DNA from: Pleodorina starrii
Lineage: Eukaryota > Chlorophyta > Chlorophyceae > Chlamydomonadales > Volvocaceae
Direction: 5' to 3'
Assembly: GCA_030267565.1 (NCBI GenBank)
Contig: BRXU01000039.1
Span: 682,001 to 746,000, forward strand
Length of the DNA: 64,000 bases
This document shows positions 13,401 through 22,740 of this stretch, in pieces; position 1 is the stretch's first letter, and each line of letters starts with the position of its first letter. The notes under the pieces were generated by a model that saw nothing but the letters and a program-made list of their open reading frames with translations, did no database searches and was not told where the DNA came from. A program made the position numbers and the translations under genes.

Positions 13401-16400
13401 CCCGAGGGCGGTGACGTTGGGGGCCAGCGGGTAGCGGTACAGGCTGCCGTTGAAACCGTTGGTACGGAAATACGACGGAAGGGAGGCCAGGCTCCAGCCC
13501 AGCGACCAACCCAGCTCCCTGCATGGCAAGCACAAGGACGGGAAAGCGTGCAAGGGAGGATGGACTGGGGCCGGGGTGAAATCGGGGAGGATGGATTGGG
13601 TGCCGGTTGAAGACGCAGATGAAATAGTGTTGTTGTGGTTGTTATCGTTAAGGTTGTTACAGTGGGCTCCAGCCAGCGGGCAAACAGCGGCCGTGGACTG
13701 GTTGTGCGCTGCTCAGCCGCTGACGCGTATCGTAGACAGGGATGCCGGATGCGAGAGGCAAGAGGGGTGCCCGCGCGTGAGGGGGGGTGCGCCGGCATGG
13801 AACTTGGCTCGCCAATCGGGAAGGTCAGCAAGGCAAGGGGGGTTTCCGCGTGTTGGGTCGAAGCGGGTTTCGGCTCGCTGGGCGGGTGCTCTCTCTTGAA
13901 AACCCAAATGGAAAATTTCGTGTCTCATGTGGGGTGCTGGGGTCCGGGGTGTCAGCGAGGTGAGCCCTGCGCTGTGGAACGTCCTCCCAGTCGGGAGGTA
14001 TGTCTCATGTCCCAAGGCATCAACAGGGGGAATGCGGTTTCGGCTGAGGGGGAGAGGCGTGGAGGCGCCTGTTGGCCCACCCCACACCCGCACTCGAAAA
14101 CCCCAAGAACCAGCGATCCCGTCCGCCCATCCGTCGTCGCAACGTGCCATGCAACGCTACTCGATCCACCACTCACCACCCGACCACCCACCTCGTGTCT
14201 ACGTCGTAGTTGGGCGCGTCCACGCACTGCACCAGCGCCGGCGTGCCGTCAGGGGCGGTGCAGCTGTACGGACTGGGGCTACTGCAGTACGACACAACGA
14301 CCTCGACTTTGCGGGCGAGGTCAGGGTTGGGCGGATCGGTCTCGATGGCCGCAGCGGCGGCGCAATGGGACGCAGGCAGCGGCAGCGTGAGGTTGACGGC
14401 GGCGGCGGCGTCCTGGAGGGCTTCGTCGGCGCTACAGGCTGCGAAGGCCTGTGAAGAGGCGCGGTCGGCGTTTCGTGAACACGCGGGGGGAAACACGCGG
14501 ACAGGGACGAAGTGTCAGGTCGTCTTGCATCAGCATCATAGTTTGATCGTTCCGATGGCGCGGGTGAAGCAAGGGGTCAGGCTGGGTCTACCCTAAGAGG
14601 TCTAAGGGGGCAAAGAGGAGTCATGCTTGCACGGTGGTGTTGGGTTGCGACGGGATGCGGTCTCCGTTGCGGTAGACCCCACGGTGCAATCGTTTGGGAA
14701 GCTTAAAGCCACGATAAAGCTTAAGATAATGCGCAGATGATGCGCAGATCAACTTACGGTAGTCCACTTGTGATGGGTTAATCCAATCCAATCGTACCTG
14801 CAGTGCTGCTGTCGTATTTGCACCACTGGACGGCTGGTTGAGCTGTACGACACAGTCCGACAGTTTCGTAACCGCCACCAAGACCAGGCTCTGCAGCTCG
14901 CTGATGACCCGTGGGTCGGCGATCTTGGCGCTGCTGCCCAGGGCCGCCAACTGCTCCTCGAGCTCGGACACGGCGGTTAGTACGGCCAGGAGCTTTTGGG
15001 GATGGTTGAAGATCTCCGTGCTGAACTTCAGACTCGGATCTGCCGGTGCATCTAGGCGAGACTGAATCCGAATGAGAAGGTCGTACAGATCCGTCTCTTG
15101 GCAGTGGTGGCGGCTGTTGGCGGTCTTAGATCCATGTCGTACTGAGATCTGCTCGGCCAGGGCTTGCTGGCAGATCGCAATGATCTGGGGAAGCGCCTCG
15201 GGATAGGATCCATCCAAGAAGACACTGCGGTAGGTGGCAACGAGGAGGGGAGTGCGGGATGTGTACTGACTATTGAGCTAGTTAAGTACGATAATGACCG
15301 TTTGTCAGTAAGCGTCTCGAGATGATTGCCCTGATCGCGCACCGACTCAGCTTCTTCGGGGGATGGACTGCAAAATCGAGCCGATATGGGTTTGTGGAGT
15401 GTACAGGGATAAAACTCGGACAAAAATAGCGCAAAATAGCGGTTATGTCGAATGACGGAATCGATGCGGGGCAGGGTGCAAAGCAGCGTGGGTCCAACCG
15501 GGGGTCGACAAGAACGAAAATAACAATGCCAGCACCGGTAAAGGTGCGCTGCATAAATAATCGTGAAGGGCAGGCAGGACCTCAAGGCATGGCCGCACAC
15601 CTACGACCCCCAACCAGCCATTACGCTCTGCATCTGTACGGCACCACATGTACGGCCCACCCGCCCACCCACCTGGATGCGAGCCACGTCCACACCAGCG
15701 CACGGTTCTCAGCCTGCACGACCATCCACGAGCGTTGAGTCACGGCGCCGTGCAGTTCACGCAGCGCATCAAATGCGCCCGGCAGATCCGGCCGCCGCAG
15801 CTCCTCGATCCCAAAGTACGACAGTACGGCAGATGAAGCATTCTCGCGCTCCATCTGTACGGTGCCGTACATCAGCTCGGTCAAGATGCTGGTGAGGGGT
15901 GTGAGAATGCGGATGCCGGGGGGTGCGGAGAGCGGGAAGGCGCTCCTCTGGCCGGTCAGGGGCTCGAAGCACTGCTGGTCGCGTAGAATGGAGGGATTGG
16001 CAGTGCTTGGCAGGCCCCGTGGCTGCCAGTACGGGTGCGCCTGCACGCGTATGGGGGCCTGCTGAATGACCCGTGGGTCGGTGGTGAGGTTAAAGGTCCC
16101 AGCCGCCGTCCAACCCTCTGGCTCCTCGGCGTCGTGCACTCCATTACCGTTAACATCCAGATAGACGTGGCAGTGATCCAGGTACGACATTACGGACGCT
16201 TGGCCGTACAGATCGATCGGGTTAACTGCAGGGGGCAGCTGCACTGGAGGCGGTGTCGCCGGAGAGAGTGTGGGGGGTGAAGGAGATGGTGGGGACAGAG
16301 CAGAAGCTGGCGAGTCGAAGGACGATGGTGGGCTGGGCGAAGGTGGGTTGGGTGCTGATGGCAATGGTGGGGCGAAAGGGGGCGGTGGGCTGGGCGAAGG

Positions 16401-19400
16401 TGGGTTGGGTGGTAATGGCGATGGTGGGACGAAAGGGGGCGGTGGGCTGGGCGAAGGTGGGTTGGGCGGTAATGGCGATGGTGGGACGAAAGGGGGCGGT
16501 GGGCTGGGCGAAGGTGGGTTGGGTGGTAATGGCGATGGTGGGACGAAAGGGGGCGTTGGGCTGGGCGAAGGTGGGTTGGGTGGTAATGGCGATGGTGGGA
16601 CGAAAGGGGGCGGTGGGCTGGGCGAAGGTGGGTTGGGTGCTGATGGCAATGGTGGGGCAAAAGGAGGCGGTAGGCTGGGCGAAGGTGGGATGGGTGCTGA
16701 TGGCAATGGTGGGACGAAAGACGGCGGTGGGCTGGGCGAAGGTGGGTTGGGTGCTGATGGCAATGGTGGGGCGAAAGGGGGCGGTGGGCCGGGCGAAGGT
16801 GGGTTGGGTGCTGATGGCGGCGGGTAGGGCGGAGGGGCCGTCTTAATGATGGGATACGGGGGCAATGGTGGCGGCATCCTGGGGGACGCGGGCCCCGGAT
16901 GGGAGGGCGGCAGTGGGGTGCTTGGCGGTGGTTTCGGAGGGTAATCGAGCGCCGGCTGGGGGGGTGGCGATGGCGTGCTGGTTGGCGGCGGCGGAGGATA
17001 CGAGGGCAGTGCTGGTGGAGGAGCCAGCGGCTGGGTTGCATCGGGGGGTGGCCCAAACTCATCCCCCTCCGGCGGCGGTGCTATGTAGTACACGGGTGGT
17101 GGCCCCGACTCGTCCGCCGGCGGCGATACGTAATCGGAGGGCGGTGGCGTCGATACGTAATCGGAGGGCGGTGGCGGCGATACGTAATCGGAGGGCGGTG
17201 GCGTCGATACGTAATCGGAGGGCGGTGGCGTCGATACGTAATCGGAGGGCGGTGGCGTCGATACGTAATCGGAGGGCGGTGGCGTCGATACGTAATCGGA
17301 GGGCGGTGGCGTCGACGAGCCCTGCTCTGGAGGTGGCCCAAAATCATCCCACTCCGGAGGCGGTGTCTGCTCGTTGAGGCCCGGTGGGGGCCCGCTGATC
17401 TCCTCCGGCGGCGGGCCCGCGGCCTCCCCAGGCGGCGGCTCCGTCAAGTTGTCCAGTGGCGGCGGCTCTTCACAGTGGTGGCGAGGCTTCGCTGCTTTGT
17501 GCCCATGGGCTTTGCCCTGGTGGTGCCCCGCGTGTTTGTGTTTCTGGCTGACCCGGGTTTGGCCGTGGCGTCCGGTCCCCTGTCCATGCTTGGGTTTGTG
17601 TGTGTGCTTGTGTTTGCGGCTCGCCAGGGACGTGAGCGTGCGATGCGGAAAGACGGACGTGCTGTCGCTGAAGCTCGCCTCCCACAACGATTCCTCGTCG
17701 GACTGATCCTCCTCGTCGTCCTGCTCCTCCCCCTCCTCCAACGCCTTCACCTCCTCCATCATCAGCGCCTGCTCCGCGGCCATTTGCAGATCTTCGAGAT
17801 CCTGACTCAGATCCAGATCCAGATCCAGATCTTCGTACTGATAACCGTAATCGTCATCGCCCAGAGCTTCCTGATCCTTCTCCAGACCGGAAGTCTGCTC
17901 CAGAGGAGTTGGATCCCTGTCCAGATCCGCATCTGTGACCCGCTGCAGCGCCTGGATCTTATCCTCACTCACATGGAGATCCAGATCCGGATCTCCGGAG
18001 AGATCCAGCTCTGTCAGGAGATCCAGATCCCAATCCATTGGCGGCCCTTCATCTAGACCCTCGAAATGCTCAGGACTGTCCCGCCTCTGCTGCGTAGAGC
18101 TGTCGGATGCTGTCGTGGCTTTGGGGCTGGCGGAGGTGAGGCCGGAGGATGGGACGTGGAGGTCGCTACCGCGGCTGCTGCTGGTGCTGAGACTTGCCGT
18201 GTCCGTGCTCTGCTGGGAGCTTGGCGGTGTGGGAGGAAGCACCTGGGCAGCGCGGGGTTCGGTTGGGTTGGACAGACCAGGGGAGGGGCCGAGGCGGAGG
18301 GTCGAGGGGTAAACTTCCTTCCAATCCGGTCCCAACCCCCACCACTGGTGGCATGGGAGATGGGCAGCAGGAGGGCACCGTGAGGGCCAACTGAGGGCAA
18401 AACACACCCATCCACCCACCCATCCACCCACCCATCCACCCACCTATCCACCCACCCATCCACCCACCCATCCACCCACCCATCCACCCACCCACCCACA
18501 AAACACCGTGCCTGAACCCGACCCCGTCAAGCGTCCCCACCAACAGCCCTTGCTCTGGGCTCCAGATGCACACCCCGAGCGCACCCTTCTCCTGCCTCCC
18601 GCTATCCTCCAGGACGGCTTTCCACCCTTACGGCAGGCCGCTCTGCATCCTTCTTCATTTGGTCGCATCCCGGCATCTCAAGCTGTCCCTCTGCCACGCA
18701 AGGACGCTTCGCGCCCCATCACACTCTCACCACGATAGCTTTAGCCGCGGCCCGCGTGTCCGCCTCTAACCCATCCGGGCCCACCAGACGCAGACTGATG
18801 ACGTGGATGCCTTCCGCGCCGGCAGGGTAGCGGTATCTGGTGGCCACGGAAAGACCGGTGACCGGGCAGGAGATGACACCGGCGTCGCGGCCGCGGCCGT
18901 CGCCAAAATCCACCACATAAGTGGCGCTGCCGGTGGCTGCGGAGGGCAGGGAGTGGGGGCAGGGGCGGGAGGGCGGGAGGGCGGGATGGTTTGGAGGCAG
19001 GGGCCCGGAGGGCAGGTGAAGGGATGGCAAGGTATGCGGTGGGAGCTGGAGGGCTGCGGGTGGTGGTGGACGGGGCGCGGTGTGGAAGTGTTCCGACGTG
19101 GCATGGCGTGTGTACAGCAGCGCACGGGCAAGTGCCGTGCACGGTATGTCGGGTGACATCCTTGTGATATTAAGGTGGGTTAGAGGAAGTGACCCACGGA
19201 TCCGTGGCCCGCCCTCGCAAAAGCCTCCTGACTGACTGAGCTTCCCGGCATATTGCTCACGCCGTCACAGCAGCGATCCATCCATCCTCCCTCCCCTTGC
19301 CCCGTCCTTTCCGACCACCTCTCCGCCGCCCCTTCCCTGTACCCACGCTTGGGGCCACCACACAGCACACAGCCCCACAGCCCCACAGCCCCACAGCCCC

Positions 19401-20298
19401 ACAGCCCCACAGCCCCACAGCCCCACAGCCCCACAGCCCCACAGCCCCACAGCCCCACAGCCCCACAGCCCCACAGCCCCACAGCCCCACAGCCCCACAG
19501 CCCCACAGCCCCACAGCCCCACAGCCCCACAGCCCCACAGCCCCACAGCCCCACAGCCCCACAGCCCCACAGCCCCACAGCCCCACAGCCCCACAGCCCC
19601 ACAGCCCCACAGCCCCACAGCCCCACAGCCCCACAGCCCCACAGCCCCACAGCCCCACAGCCCCACAGCCCCACAGCCCCACAGCCCCACAGCCCCACAG
19701 CCCCACAGCCCCACAGCCCCACAGCCCCACAGCCCCACAGCCCCACAGCCCCACAGCCCCACAGCCCCACAGCCCCACAGCCCCACAGCCCCACAGCCCC
19801 ACAGCCCCACAGCCCCACAGCCCCACAGCCCCACAGCCCCACAGCCCCACAGCCCCACAGCCCCACACCCCCACACCCCCACAGCCCCACAGCCCCACAG
19901 CCCCACAGCCCCACACCCCCACACCCCGCCCCGCGCGTGCCAGGTACGCACGCACTTAGGCACGTGACTTCGAACCCGTACTCCAGCGGCTCCGTTGCGG
20001 CGATAACTGTGCTCCGGGTGGTCGCGGCCTTCACCTCCAACCCACCGCCGCCGCCGCCGCCACCGCCGCCGCCGCCATCGCCGTCAGCCGCCTCCGCCAC
20101 CATCTGGTGTTGGTGCTGCTGGTCGGTCTCATGCCTCGACGACGCAGCACAGCCGCGCAGATGTGGTCCAGCTAATAAGAGGAGCAGGAGGCAGCAGGCC
20201 AGCGGCAAAGCGGTGTGTGGCAGCTGCTGATGATGCTGGGGACGGATCGCGGGCCGTGGAGCGCTGCGCGGCGGGCGCCGGGGCGGCCGCACGCCCAT
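1..20298 (-). CDS. Giant modular secreted Pro-rich/PKD protein, 16 exons, 3' end outside the window
   Basis: Exons in order of translation: 20298-19956, 18936-18731, 18242-15673, 15224-14798, 14448-14192, 13518-13334, 12959-6248, 6008-5564, 5460-5204, 5018-4834, 4432-3253, 3012-2544, 2415-2159, 1981-1797, 1461-345, 98-<1. All introns are GT-AG and every phase agrees, for 14,893 coding nt or about 4,964 residues so far. Order: signal peptide, PKD domain, then four repeats of a four-exon module. In each module A has a Ser/Pro stalk and a globular part with YLDVNGNG and [10 protein letters not shown] is helical (ending near QLND), C contains Cys, and D reads like a degenerate PKD domain ([19 protein letters not shown]). 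Only exon 1 supplies a start and signal peptide, and no stop lies between modules, which favours one gene over tandem genes. An extracellular matrix or cell-wall role is inferred from the hydroxyproline-type stalks. The family is not one I can name. Confidence 0.72.
1636..1775. repeat. 15-bp minisatellite in the D-to-A intron, module 3/4 junction
   Basis: The unit is close to GGTCAACCCTTTCCC with CCG variants, about nine copies. It sits in the intron 1796-1462 and is homologous to the arrays at 4600 and 13060. Confidence 0.8.
1797..4432 (-). CDS. Giant gene exons 11-14: module 3 A, B, C and D exons
   Basis: A 4432-3253 (1180 nt; the stalk is only about 130 residues of PSPPPP-type sequence, followed by the DVNGNG and LTPLTSIL domain). 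B 3012-2544 (469 nt, 24 nt longer than in module 2, which adds 8 residues after RHGSQ and keeps frame). C 2415-2159 (257 nt). D 1981-1797 (185 nt). Exons and introns are close copies of modules 2 and 4, consistent with a recent tandem duplication of a roughly 2.9-kb unit. Confidence 0.7.
4600..4806. repeat. 15-bp minisatellite in the D-to-A intron, module 2/3 junction
   Basis: Same GGTCAACC(C/G)TTTCCC family, about 13 copies, in the intron 4833-4433. Confidence 0.8.
4834..6008 (-). CDS. Giant gene exons 8-10: module 2 B, C and D exons
   Basis: B 6008-5564 (445 nt), C 5460-5204 (257 nt), D 5018-4834 (185 nt). B begins [14 protein letters not shown] and is nearly identical to module 3 apart from an in-frame length difference after RHGSQ. 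C has the same Cys spacing as its paralogues ([16 protein letters not shown]). D differs from module 3 at single residues only. All junctions conform to GT-AG and to phases 2/0/2/1. Confidence 0.7.
6248..12959 (-). CDS. Giant gene exon 7: module 2 A exon, 6.7 kb uninterrupted Ser/Pro stalk
   Basis: It opens with [11 protein letters not shown], then a beta-rich segment ([27 protein letters not shown]). Next is the 12-residue [16 protein letters not shown] repeat, about 160 units (residues near 1458-3374 of the protein). The conserved domain follows: [17 protein letters not shown], the [12 protein letters not shown] strand, [15 protein letters not shown]. Length is 6,712 nt with no stop in frame. 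Entry phase 1 and exit phase 2 match the other A exons, so the expansion has stayed in frame. Pro-rich repeats of this type form extended polyproline II rods when hydroxylated and glycosylated (known for algal wall proteins; inferred here). Confidence 0.75.
6826..12575 (-). repeat. 36-bp coding tandem array (about 160 units)
   Basis: The period is 36 bp. The translated unit is [12 protein letters not shown] with variants at position 4 (E/A/K/Q) and in the SPP/YPP core. Higher-order copies are visible. A variant block recurs 828 bp apart (23 units; compare 8062 with 8890). Another block recurs at 9861, 11049 and 11949, spaced 33 and 25 units apart. Confidence 0.9.
13060..13318. repeat. 15-bp minisatellite in the D-to-A intron, module 1/2 junction
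   Basis: Same GGTCAACC(C/G)TTTCCC family, about 17 copies, in the intron 13333-12960. Copy number rises from module 4 towards module 1. Confidence 0.8.
13334..15224 (-). CDS. Giant gene exons 4-6: module 1 B, C and D exons
   Basis: Exon B is 15224-14798, 427 nt. It starts [14 protein letters not shown], has the helix [19 protein letters not shown], and ends at TTAALQ|GTACGA. Exon C is 14448-14192, 257 nt. It is Ala-rich and then has [14 protein letters not shown] and [11 protein letters not shown]. Exon D is 13518-13334, 185 nt: the degenerate PKD-like [15 protein letters not shown], then LYRYPLAP and YELQLLSS. Phases into B, C, D and the next A are 2, 0, 2 and 1. The introns here differ from those of later modules, so this module has been separate longer. 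Confidence 0.68.
15673..18242 (-). CDS. Giant gene exon 3: module 1 A exon with unique acidic and His/Lys-rich segment
   Basis: About 857 residues. The N-terminal third is unlike the later A exons. It has a Ser/Thr-rich start, an acidic Asp-Leu segment ([16 protein letters not shown]) and a His/Lys-rich stretch (HKHTHKPKH, then HKHAGHH). Next come Pro-rich stalks: a 9-residue YVSTPPPSD repeat of about eight units (17101-17320) and a 19-residue [13 protein letters not shown] repeat of about nine units (16300-16830). The C-terminal 190 residues are the conserved domain: [15 protein letters not shown], the Pro-Arg-Val strand, then [15 protein letters not shown] and a helical [18 protein letters not shown] segment. 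It enters in phase 0 at CCCAG|GTG and leaves in phase 2 at 15673. Confidence 0.7.
18405..18500. repeat. CCCATCCA/CCCACCCA minisatellite in intron 2 of the giant gene
   Basis: Tandem CCCATCCACCCA-type units lie just upstream of exon 3 (intron 18730-18243). Confidence 0.85.
18731..18936 (-). CDS. Giant gene exon 2: PKD domain
   Basis: It encodes [15 protein letters not shown], then [19 protein letters not shown] and VVRV-like end strands. This is the classical PKD pattern: the DFGDG turn, an aromatic-Pro-Ala/Gly hairpin, then a V-x-L-x-V strand. PKD domains are extracellular beta-sandwich modules. The acceptor CTCCGCAG lies at 18937 and the donor GTG|GTGAGA at 18731/18730, phase 0. Confidence 0.72.
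19373..19926. repeat. 8-bp CCCCACAG array in intron 1 of the giant gene
   Basis: About 61 perfect head-to-tail copies (19373-19860), followed by copies mixed with CCCCACAC. It is wholly inside intron 19955-18937. All frames on both strands are open through it only because 24 bp (3 units) contains no stop. Confidence 0.95.
19956..20298 (-). CDS. Giant gene exon 1: start codon and signal peptide
   Basis: ATG at 20298. A basic, His-rich n-region is followed by a hydrophobic core [13 protein letters not shown] and a small-residue cleavage region (GCAAS). A 12-Gly run comes next, then [10 protein letters not shown], which looks like the first strand of a PKD domain. The donor A|GTGCGTGC at 19956/19955 leaves phase 1, which the acceptor of exon 2 completes as Thr. 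No other ATG in this frame gives a signal peptide. Confidence 0.68.
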
Positions 20299-20496
20299 TT
20301 GGGGGGTGCCTTGGGGAGGGCGTGCGGCGCGAGAGCCTCTGGCAGCGGCGCCGACGGGTGTTTGCGTGACGAGGGACTGCGCCGTCTCCGGCTGCTTTTC
20401 CTAGCTAACAAGCTGAGCTGACTAGCGTGTGGAAGAGCAGGGTTGCTCTGTCCGGCGATGACCTCGCAAGGTGCTGGTCAGGTCCAACTGGCTGGT

Positions 20497-20725
20497 CAGA
20501 TGGTAAGGTGGTAAGATGGTAAGATGGTAAGCTGGTAAGCTGGCGCTGGTAAGCTGGTGGTAAGATGGTAAGATGGTAAGATGGTAAGCTGGTAAGCTGG
20601 CGCTGGTAAGCTGGTGGTAAGATGGTAAGATGGTAAGCTGGCGCTGGTAAGCTGGTGGTAAGATGGTAAGATGGTAAGCTGGCGCTGGTAAGCTGGTGGT
20701 AAGATGGTAAGATGGTAAGCTGGCG
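20497..20725. repeat. GGTAAGATGGTAAGCTGG-type compound minisatellite
   Basis: Short GGTAAG(A/C)T units are combined into a larger repeat of about 55 bp with GCTGGCGCTGGTAAGC blocks. It lies about 0.2 kb upstream of the giant gene's start codon. Confidence 0.85.
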
Positions 20726-22663
20726 TGCTGGCGCTCCGTCTTGCGCTAGAAGTCCGATGGCCACGTGGGGGATGGAGGGAAATCGACGAGATCCGACCAC
20801 GAACAACGAGTCGCGGAACTATTTCAGATTCAAGCAGAAAGCAGGTTTGGCCCGTTGCCAGGCGCTCAGCAATAATATAATAGAAAGCCGCGTTTGCGGC
20901 CTCGCTTCGTGCCCGCTCGGATCAGGTGAGATCAGGAATGCAGCGAGCGGCGTCGCTTGATTGTCTCGATCTATCTGTATTCGTTCGTGACGGGGCGATA
21001 GCTGCAGGATTTTAGGGTCATACGGCCCCAAGGTAAGGTTCAGCATACTTCATGAGCCTTGTTGACTTTAGGCCCCCTGATCTATGAACTGGTAACGGAA
21101 GGTGAGGGGCCGCCAATGGACGGTGAGTACGGCTCCCGACGACTTCCAGCCGGACTGACCGTTTGTCTTCGGGCGACGATCCGAATAATTGTCCCTTGAT
21201 CAACTGTACAAAGGCCATAATTGATGATAAAAAGGCCGGTGAGGGAAAAGGCGCGGGAACCGTCTGGTAATCGATAGATGGGCGATGCGGCTTCCATTGG
21301 CGGCCGCTTGGGTCGGTTCGGCTCGCCCGGTGAATCGTACAGATCGTATCGGCCACGGCATGAACCGCTGTCCTGTCAGAGACTTTCGTTGTGTGTTGCA
21401 GATTGCAGGCGTCTGGTGGACAGACGGGCTGTGGCTTTGGCTTGATTCAGATGATTGCGACCTATTTATTGCTTGGGACTTGGGGTGAATCGGAACTCAT
21501 CAGCAACGACCTTTTACCGGACAACTTGATACAGCATGGCAGATGGCACCCCTATTGACTGTTTCGGACGCCTAAAATTCTAATGTGTTTACCGTTCATG
21601 AACTGAAGGCCGCAGTTGCTTGGCAATTGGCGGCTCCTGGCGGCTATCCCTGCTCGCTGCTCGCTGCTCGCTGCTCGCTGCTCGCTGCTCGGATCACAAG
21701 CGCACCGATCGTAAAAACTGCATCAGAAGCCTGTGTCACCAGGCGACAGATCTCACAAACATCGCAACCTTCAGTTATTACAAAGCGCCAGAACAGGCAA
21801 CCCCCCTTATCAGCCAGCAACTGCCCTTTTCGTCACTAACCATTTTGCGCGGCTCGGCTAGCTTGCAAGTTAGCGCCCCTAATTATTGTGGTGGATATCT
21901 GACTGGCTGGATGGGCTTTTGGATGCCGTTTTCCTCTCCCCTGGTTTTCATCCACCCGCGAGATGGCCAATTTTGGAGGGCCACCACGAGCCCCACACGC
22001 ACCCACATACACATCCTGGCGGGTGGGGCGAGGATCCTGCGAGTGGAGTCTGCCAGTGGGCGGCCCAGACAACTGCCGCAACGCATCGGAAGAGCCAGCC
22101 TCGGAAGGGTCAGCCCCCGAAAGCGACTGCCTCAGCAGGCCGCCGGCAGGCGCCCTCCGTGGGGGTTTGAACCCCTTGACTTAACAAACCCGAGCTAGCT
22201 AATCTCACCGCACGTACCGGTAAAGTATATGCACGGCTGGGGGTTGAGCCTCAGCTGACCCCCAGGTTCATCACCAGGGTGCACATCTTGGTGTTTTTTC
22301 ATTTACGGCGCCTTTAATTGGGACCGGCTCCCTTTCGAAGCGCCCCGGCTCTTACTTTCCGTCTTGTTTCGGACCTACCGTACCTCGACGCCTTGTTACG
22401 CCAGTTCCGATACCGGTAGTTGCTGACGCTGCTGGGGCTTCGAGAGAAGCGGAACTTGAGGGGCTGGCGGCTCACGCTATACATGCGGGCAATGAGACAC
22501 AGGTAGAGACACGGACGCCGGCCTTACAGCGGCTAGTGGATACTGGATTGCTGGATCGCTCGGAAACGGCGCAGGCTTCATCTGCGGACTTCGGGACTAC
22601 TACTGGCCCCGACTTACTGGCACCGTAACGGTCGCACGTCAAGTTCACCGCGATGCGGTTTCA

Positions 22664-22740
22664 CCCCACCAGCACCAGCACCAACACAACCACCAACACC
22701 AACACCAACGCCAACAACAACAACACCAGCCGGGAGGAGA
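22664..22740. repeat. CCAACA/CCAGCA short tandem tract
   Basis: Imperfect 6-bp units (ACCAAC, ACCAGC, GCCAAC). Confidence 0.7.

Noticed and set aside
18720..18860. Hammerhead-ribozyme-like CTGATGA and GAAA pair
   Set aside because: Spacing is far too large and the sequence is accounted for as the PKD-coding exon on the other strand.
19257..20230. GLWGCGAV and PHSPTAPQ repeat proteins
   Set aside because: They are translations of the 8-bp CCCCACAG array, which is open in every frame and lies in an intron of the giant gene.
1..20298. Tandem array of four separate genes instead of one
   Set aside because: Modules 2-4 have no start codon with a signal peptide, no stops between modules, and all inter-module splice phases agree. 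It remains possible and should be tested with transcripts.
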